64,000 nt of DNA, from positions 310,001 through 374,000 of the forward strand of contig NZ_BMTS01000008.1 in the NCBI RefSeq assembly GCF_014649795.1, in the 5' to 3' direction. A program made the translations under genes and the position numbers. The DNA is from Streptomyces melanogenes (GTDB lineage: Bacteria; Actinomycetota; Actinomycetes; Streptomycetales; Streptomycetaceae). Positions 58,868 to 64,000 of this stretch are shown here, piece after piece (position 1 is the first letter of the stretch; every line of letters starts with the position of its first letter). The notes beneath the pieces were generated by a model that saw only the letters and a list, made by a program, of their open reading frames with translations, had not been told where the DNA came from and did no database searches.

Positions 58868-60189
58868 CCCTCCCCTCGACTCACGACGTAGCCCTGGCAG
58901 CCGAGCGCCGCACCGCCGCCCGGCTGCTGCTCGCCCACCCGCTGATCGCATCGGACGGCCCCCACGCCGACCTCTTCCCGCTGGTCCGCAGGCACGCCGA
59001 CTGGCTGGGCAAACGGTTCCAGCAGGTGCTCGGCTACCGTCTGCTGGTCGACAGCTCCTACGCCCGCCTGTTCAAGGCGGGGCTGGGGACAGGTTCGGGT
59101 CACCGGCTGGAGCGCTCCACCGGCACCCCGTTCACCCCACACACGTACGCCTGTCTCGCGCTAGCCCTGTCCGTGCTGGTGACCGCGCCCGAGCAGATGC
59201 TCCTGTCACACCTGGTCGCCGATATCAGGGCTGCCGCAGCCGACGCCGGAATCGAGCTGGAGGAAACGGGACGAGCGGCCGGGAAGCGGACCCTGGTCGC
59301 GGCTCTGCGCCAGCTCGTCGACTGGGACGTGCTCATCGAGACCGAGGGCCATGTGGCCGCACTTGCGCAGGAGGCGGGCGGAGAAGCCCTGATCACGATA
59401 GACCGGGAGCTGGCACGCGTGGTCGTCGCCGGCCCGCTCTCCCAGGCACGGAACGGCGCCGACCTGGTCCGGCGGGCAGCGGACCCGGGCTTCGGCGGAC
59501 CACGCACCTACGTGCGCCGGATGCTCGTGGAGACACCCGTCGTCCACCTCGACGAGCTGACGGACGCCGAGCGTGACTGGCTGCGCACCCGGCAGCGCCG
59601 GGAGGCCCAGGCTTTCTCCGAACTCCTTGGTCTCGAGATGGAGATCCGTGCCGAGGGCGTGGCGCTGGTGGACCCCGAGGAAGAACTCACGGATCTGCAC
59701 CTGCCGGGCACGGGGACCGTCGCACAGGCCGCGCTGCTGCTGGCGGAACGGCTCGTGGAACGCCTTCGGCCGCAGGAACCGGGGCATCCAGCGACCGGCG
59801 GGACACTCATCATCGGGGTGGCCGTCCCGGACGGCCTGGTGGACGAGGTGCTCGCCGAGCTCATCACCGAGTACGGGCAGCGCAGCAACTGGCAACGCGG
59901 CTACCTGGAAGACCTTCCCTCCCTGCGAGAGGCCGTACTGGACCTGCTGGTCCGCATGCGGCTGATGGCCCGCGCGGGCCGGCTGCGCGCCGAGGGCGAA
60001 GGACTGCCGGAGGGGTACGTCGAAGAGGCGTCGGAAGGACGCACGGTGACCGATGTCCATGGCGCACGGCCCGGCGGCGACGGCTGGGTGCTGCTGGCCG
60101 CAGCGGCTCGCTACGCCACCCAAGTCATGGTGCGCCCGGCCACCACAGTCGGCAAAGGCACGGACGTTCAAGAGGAGTGGCCGCTATGA
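58864..60189 (+). CDS. jetB: Wadjet JetB (TIGR02678, MksE-like)
   Basis: A 441-residue TIGR02678 protein, predicted mostly as tandem winged helices. The sequence RTAARLLLAHPLIASDGPHA and WLGKRFQQVLGYRLLVD are characteristic, with the later YVRRMLVETPVVHLDELTDAE and SNWQRGYLEDLPSLREAVLD. JetB is the KITE subunit that binds JetA and DNA. It shares ATGA overlaps with jetA and jetC, so the three are produced in fixed ratio. Complete. Confidence 0.9.
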   Translation: MTLPSTHDVALAAERRTAARLLLAHPLIASDGPHADLFPLVRRHADWLGKRFQQVLGYRLLVDSSYARLFKAGLGTGSGHRLERSTGTPFTPHTYACLALALSVLVTAPEQMLLSHLVADIRAAAADAGIELEETGRAAGKRTLVAALRQLVDWDVLIETEGHVAALAQEAGGEALITIDRELARVVVAGPLSQARNGADLVRRAADPGFGGPRTYVRRMLVETPVVHLDELTDAERDWLRTRQRREAQAFSELLGLEMEIRAEGVALVDPEEELTDLHLPGTGTVAQAALLLAERLVERLRPQEPGHPATGGTLIIGVAVPDGLVDEVLAELITEYGQRSNWQRGYLEDLPSLREAVLDLLVRMRLMARAGRLRAEGEGLPEGYVEEASEGRTVTDVHGARPGGDGWVLLAAAARYATQVMVRPATTVGKGTDVQEEWPL

Positions 60190-63100
60190 CCACCGACGCG
60201 CGTGGCCCCGTTCCGCTGCCGCGTTCCGGCCCCGCGACGACCACCGGCGCGCGCTTCCGGCTGCACCGGGCGGGCATCCAGAACGTCTGGCAGTACGACG
60301 AGCAGGAGTTCTCCTTCGGCGACGGGCGGCTGCTGCTGCGTGGCAAGAACGGCGCGGGCAAGTCCAAGGCCCTGGAGATGCTGCTTCCGTATCTTCTGGA
60401 CGGCGACTCCCGGGCACTCGACGCGACAGGCACCGGCCGCACCACACTTGCCTGGCTGATGCTGGACGGGTTCGAGCAGACCAACCGTCTCGGGTATCTG
60501 TGGGTGGAGTTCCGGGGCACGGCCGACGACGGCAGTCACCCCCACCTGACGCTCGGTGCCGCCATCCGCGCCTCGAAGTCGACGCAGAAGGCGCTGCCGA
60601 CGTTCTTCGTCACCCCGCTGCGGATCGGTGAGGACCTGCACCTGGTCGAGGCCGGTAAGCCGCTGCCGGTCGACCGGCTCAAGGAGATCGTCGGCTCCGA
60701 CAACACGACCGACCGTGCGGTCCAGCACCGCTCACGTGTGGCCCGGGAACTGTTCGGCATCACCGACGCGACGCGCTACCGCAATCTCACCCAGCTCCTC
60801 CACCGGCTGCGGCGCCCGACGGTGGGCGACCGCATCGAACACGGGGGCCTGGTCTCCCTGCTGAGCGAGACCCTGCCGGGGCTCGACGAGGACGTGGTCG
60901 AAAAGGTGGCGCGCAACCTCCACGACCTCGACGCCGTACGGGAAGAACTCGGCCGCCTGGAACGCACCGACGCGGCCTTGCGTACGTTCCTCACCAGTTA
61001 CCGCGGCTACCTGGCCGGGGTCCTGCGCACCTCCGCCAAGAGAGTGAGCCACGAGCTGGGCGTCCTCGCTCAGCGGCGCCGGGCGGCCGGAGACGCCGCA
61101 CAGCGGACGAGCGACTTGAGGACGCAGGAGGAGGAGTTGGAGGGCCGACTGAAGACCCTGCGCGAAGAGGAACAGGACGCCCGGACCGACCTGGCCGCCC
61201 TGCACGCCAGTCACGCCTATCGCAGCCTGCGCGAACTTTCGGAGCGCCGCGGCACGGTGGAGGCACTGCACACCGCCGCCGTGGCCGCGTTCACCACCCT
61301 GCGGAACGCACACGACGCGGAGGAGGGCTCGGCGGAGCGGCTGGCCGAAGGTGTCGAACACCTCGGAAGTCGGCTGGCCGAGCTGGGAACCGAACACCGG
61401 GAGTTGCTGACGCAGGCGGAGAAGGCCGGGCTTCCTACCGGCCACCTCGGCGAGGCGGTGGCTCTGCCGCGCACGGTTCTCGCCCAGGCCACCGAGACCG
61501 GGCTGACGACTCCGGACGGGGAGACGCGCACCGTACGGCACCGGTCGGTGGCCCGAGTGGACACGGTCACGGCGCAGGAAGGGCTGCAGTCCTGGCAGAA
61601 CCAGTTGGAAAACGCCGAGTCGGTCGCGAGGAACCGGGCCCGGATGGTTCAGGAGGTGACCCACCTCATCTCACGGGCGGACGAGGCCCGGGCCGGGGCA
61701 GCCCAGGCTGATGCCGAGCGAGAACGGCTGGAAGGCGAGGCAGAAGACGCCGCCGGCCATCTCGACGGCAGCCGCGAGAAGGTCGCTGAGGAGAGCGGCG
61801 CCTACTCCCGTCAAGTCGCTGAGTGGGCGGCACGCACGCGGAATGCGTTGGGTGCCGACTGCCCGTCGCTTGACGCCGTCCACGCCGTCGTCGGCCTCGA
61901 GACTTCTACCGATGCGCCGTTCGCGGACCGCACGCTGCCGCCCGATATCGACAGACAGGCGTGGCTGACCGCTCAGGCCGCGTTGGAGCCGTACGGCGAG
62001 AAACTCACCGAACGCCGGGACGCCCTGGTACTCGGTGTCAGCCGACTCGGCGAGGAACTCGACCGCCTGGCGGAGCAGAAGCGGGACTGGGAGCAACGTA
62101 CCGACCCCGAGCCACCCGCCCCGCACCATCGCGCCGCCGCGAGGACGCCGGGCAGTGGAGCCCCTTTCTACCGGCTCGTGGACTTCGCGGACGACCTGGC
62201 TCCGGCCGACCGAGCCAGTCTGGAAGGGGCGCTGGAGGCGAGCGGAATCCTGGATGCGTGGGTGAATGCGAACGGCGTCCTGCTCGATCCGCACACCCGG
62301 GACACCCTTCTTCAGCCGGGTCCCGTGCTATCCGATGGGCCGACTCTCGCCTCGGCCCTGCGCCCAGCCCCTGAACCGGGTTCCGGCGTCACGGCCGAGC
62401 AGGTGGAGGGTCTGCTGGCCAGCATCGCACTCGCATCAACACAAGGGACCTCCGCGCACAATGCGGTTTCTTGCGACGGCAGTTGGCGTCTGGGCGTACT
62501 CAGCGGTCGTCATGACAAGGGCGACACCGAATACGTGGGAGCCGCCGTACGCGCCGAGACCCGGCGACGCGTCCTCGCCGAGTTGGAGGAGCGGATCGCG
62601 CAGACGGCACAGCGGCTGGCCGGTATCCGCGAGGAGCTCGCCGCAGCCGATGCCATGCGTCGAGCTCTCACGCTCGCGGAACGGGATTTCCCCAGGGCAC
62701 GGAATCTCGCGGACGCCTGGAGCAGGACAGAATCAGCCGAGCGGACGCTGCGCGACCTGACCGCCAAGGCGACCCGGGCGGCGCGGCTGGCGGAGGAGGC
62801 ACGCGCTCTCGCGGTCTCGGCGCGGGCCAAGGCGGAGGCCACCGCCACCGCCCACGACCTGCCCGGCGACCCGGCCGCCCTTGACCGTGTGCGCACCGCA
62901 CTCACCGGCCTGCTCGGCGGTATCGGGCACCTGCACAGGGCCGTCAGCGGCACGGGCGAGCGACTCGGTACCAACCAGGCCGATGCCGACCGGTACGGAC
63001 GCGCCCAAGAGGATCGCCTGGCCGCGGACGACAGCTACCGGCTCCACCTCGACGGACTGCGCACCGCTGAGCATGACCTGCGTACCCGCGAGGAGGCCAT

Positions 63101-64000
63101 CGGAGCGTCCGAGGAAGAGATCCTGTCCCGCGAGCAGGAGGCCAAACAGCGCATCGCGAACGCCGGTCGCGCCCTGCCCGGGGCGCAAAAAGCCCGCGAC
63201 GACCTCCACGATCAGCGCGTGCGGGCGGAAGAGGACGAGAAGCGCCTGCGCGGGACCCTGGCGGACCAGGAAACGACGGTCATCGACACTGGCAGCGCTC
63301 TTCGCGCTGCTCTCGGCCGACCGGAGGTGGTGCTCGGCGCCGGCCTCGACCGGTCCTCGCTGCCCGAGTACGTGTCGGACGATCCCGGCGCGGACGTGCG
63401 CAGCCGTCTTCGAGCGCTGCGGGCCCTCGCCGACGCCGTGGAGCAAGCCCTCGGCCGCCCGAAGGGCGAGGTGTCGGACAGCGCCCTGCTCAACCGTCAC
63501 ACCGATCTGCGCGATCAACTGGCCGGCGGGTTCGACGCGCAGCTAGAGGAGCGCGACGGTATCAAGGTCTGCCGCTTGGTCGACGACCACGGGTCCCATG
63601 ACGTCGCGGCCGTGGGCGAGCGGATCGCGGTCCAGGCCGCGGAGGCTCGAGGGCGGCTCACCGAGCGCGAACGTGAGGTCTTCCAGCGCTTCCTGACCGG
63701 CGAGCTAGGCGACCACCTCTCGGCACAGGTCATCACCGCGGCGAACCTGGTCGCGGCTCTCAACGACACCCTGCGGACCGTGCGTACCTCCCACGGCCTC
63801 GGCGTCGAGCTGCTGTGGAAGCTGGACGAGGACGTGGACGCGGATGTGCGCGCGGCCGTCGAGCTGCTGCGCAGTCCGTCGAGCCTCAGGACACGCGACC
63901 AGACCGAGCAGCTGCGCGAGGTGCTGCAACGCCGAATCGAGGACGCCCGCCGTGCCGACCCGTCAGCCGGTTACGCCGCTCATCTGCGGACCGCGCTGGA
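60186..64000 (+). CDS. jetC: Wadjet JetC (TIGR02680, SMC-like ATPase), right end cut
   Basis: At least 1,271 residues with no stop before the window edge, so only the last few tens of residues may be missing. Residues 20-62 form the N-terminal head: RFRLHRAGIQNVWQYDEQEF and the Walker A GKNGAGKSK at 53-61. The central 1,000 residues are long coiled-coil (many ERR, EELE, RAEE stretches) with a hinge region (PFYRLVDFADDLAPADRASL). It begins MTTDARG at the ATGA overlap with jetB. The C-terminal head (Walker B, ABC signature) falls beyond the edge. JetD, the nuclease, should follow outside the window. Confidence 0.92.
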   Translation, partial: MTTDARGPVPLPRSGPATTTGARFRLHRAGIQNVWQYDEQEFSFGDGRLLLRGKNGAGKSKALEMLLPYLLDGDSRALDATGTGRTTLAWLMLDGFEQTNRLGYLWVEFRGTADDGSHPHLTLGAAIRASKSTQKALPTFFVTPLRIGEDLHLVEAGKPLPVDRLKEIVGSDNTTDRAVQHRSRVARELFGITDATRYRNLTQLLHRLRRPTVGDRIEHGGLVSLLSETLPGLDEDVVEKVARNLHDLDAVREELGRLERTDAALRTFLTSYRGYLAGVLRTSAKRVSHELGVLAQRRRAAGDAAQRTSDLRTQEEELEGRLKTLREEEQDARTDLAALHASHAYRSLRELSERRGTVEALHTAAVAAFTTLRNAHDAEEGSAERLAEGVEHLGSRLAELGTEHRELLTQAEKAGLPTGHLGEAVALPRTVLAQATETGLTTPDGETRTVRHRSVARVDTVTAQEGLQSWQNQLENAESVARNRARMVQEVTHLISRADEARAGAAQADAERERLEGEAEDAAGHLDGSREKVAEESGAYSRQVAEWAARTRNALGADCPSLDAVHAVVGLETSTDAPFADRTLPPDIDRQAWLTAQAALEPYGEKLTERRDALVLGVSRLGEELDRLAEQKRDWEQRTDPEPPAPHHRAAARTPGSGAPFYRLVDFADDLAPADRASLEGALEASGILDAWVNANGVLLDPHTRDTLLQPGPVLSDGPTLASALRPAPEPGSGVTAEQVEGLLASIALASTQGTSAHNAVSCDGSWRLGVLSGRHDKGDTEYVGAAVRAETRRRVLAELEERIAQTAQRLAGIREELAAADAMRRALTLAERDFPRARNLADAWSRTESAERTLRDLTAKATRAARLAEEARALAVSARAKAEATATAHDLPGDPAALDRVRTALTGLLGGIGHLHRAVSGTGERLGTNQADADRYGRAQEDRLAADDSYRLHLDGLRTAEHDLRTREEAIGASEEEILSREQEAKQRIANAGRALPGAQKARDDLHDQRVRAEEDEKRLRGTLADQETTVIDTGSALRAALGRPEVVLGAGLDRSSLPEYVSDDPGADVRSRLRALRALADAVEQALGRPKGEVSDSALLNRHTDLRDQLAGGFDAQLEERDGIKVCRLVDDHGSHDVAAVGERIAVQAAEARGRLTEREREVFQRFLTGELGDHLSAQVITAANLVAALNDTLRTVRTSHGLGVELLWKLDEDVDADVRAAVELLRSPSSLRTRDQTEQLREVLQRRIEDARRADPSAGYAAHLRTAL

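Overview
The window is high-GC actinomycete DNA and almost certainly Streptomyces. The evidence is GC-rich third positions, many GTG starts with GGAGG-type ribosome sites, ATGA/GTGA start-stop overlaps, families largely confined to Streptomyces (DUF5955, SAV_915, DUF6233, DUF6415, DUF6879, XRE-DUF5753), and small palindromic repeats typical of the genus. From memory, the core order (gcl, catalase, glxR, hyi, uraD/uraH/uricase, aceB) resembles the SCO6195-SCO6250 neighbourhood of S. coelicolor.

Layout. 1-12.7 kb: universal stress protein, MocR regulator, NTP transferase, malate synthase (aceB), FAD monooxygenase, fibronectin-III lipoprotein, MFS exporter with a divergent AsnC regulator, TMEM175-like channel and a secreted GH46 chitosanase. 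12.8-22.2 kb: a purine and glyoxylate block. A leftward set (uraD, uraH, uricase, 8-oxoguanine deaminase, NCS2 permease) turns urate to allantoin. A rightward set (hyi, glxR, then katA) and leftward gcl at 32.9-34.6 kb process glyoxylate to glycerate; aceB at 4 kb takes the malate branch. Two operator families tie these genes together: a TCAACA-N3-TGTTGA box overlapping the -35 of both the urate operon and katA, and a double 15-bp box with 21-bp periodicity before aceB, hyi and gcl.

22.7-32.4 kb: an accessory island between katA and gcl. Part of it (22.68-28.88 kb) lies between two 67-bp near-identical direct repeats. It holds decayed phage lysis genes, a decayed and an intact XRE-DUF5753 regulator, DUF6233/DUF6879/DUF6415 genes, a secreted protein plus lipoprotein pair, and two paralogous copies of a small zinc-finger plus partner module. 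No integrase is visible.

32.4-45.4 kb: mostly ordinary chromosome: a PcrA-tail-like protein, gcl, a collagen-like/zinc-ribbon/nuclease-like protein, two AMP-forming acyl-CoA ligases, a tautomerase, a LysR gene broken by a palindromic repeat, lysA, an AlkZ-like glycosylase, and a CorA transporter whose start sits in a 38-bp tandem repeat array.

45.7-64 kb: a defence island. In order: a methyltransferase stump, a GmrSD-type type IV restriction enzyme fused to an alkyltransferase-like domain, a UvrD-family helicase with a RelE-like N-terminus, a frameshifted probable nuclease, dead DISARM drmC and drmB remnants, a zinc protein, a broken PIN/DUF433 toxin-antitoxin pair, and an intact-looking Wadjet system (jetA, jetB, jetC) running off the right edge. 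No tRNA, rRNA or CRISPR array was found.
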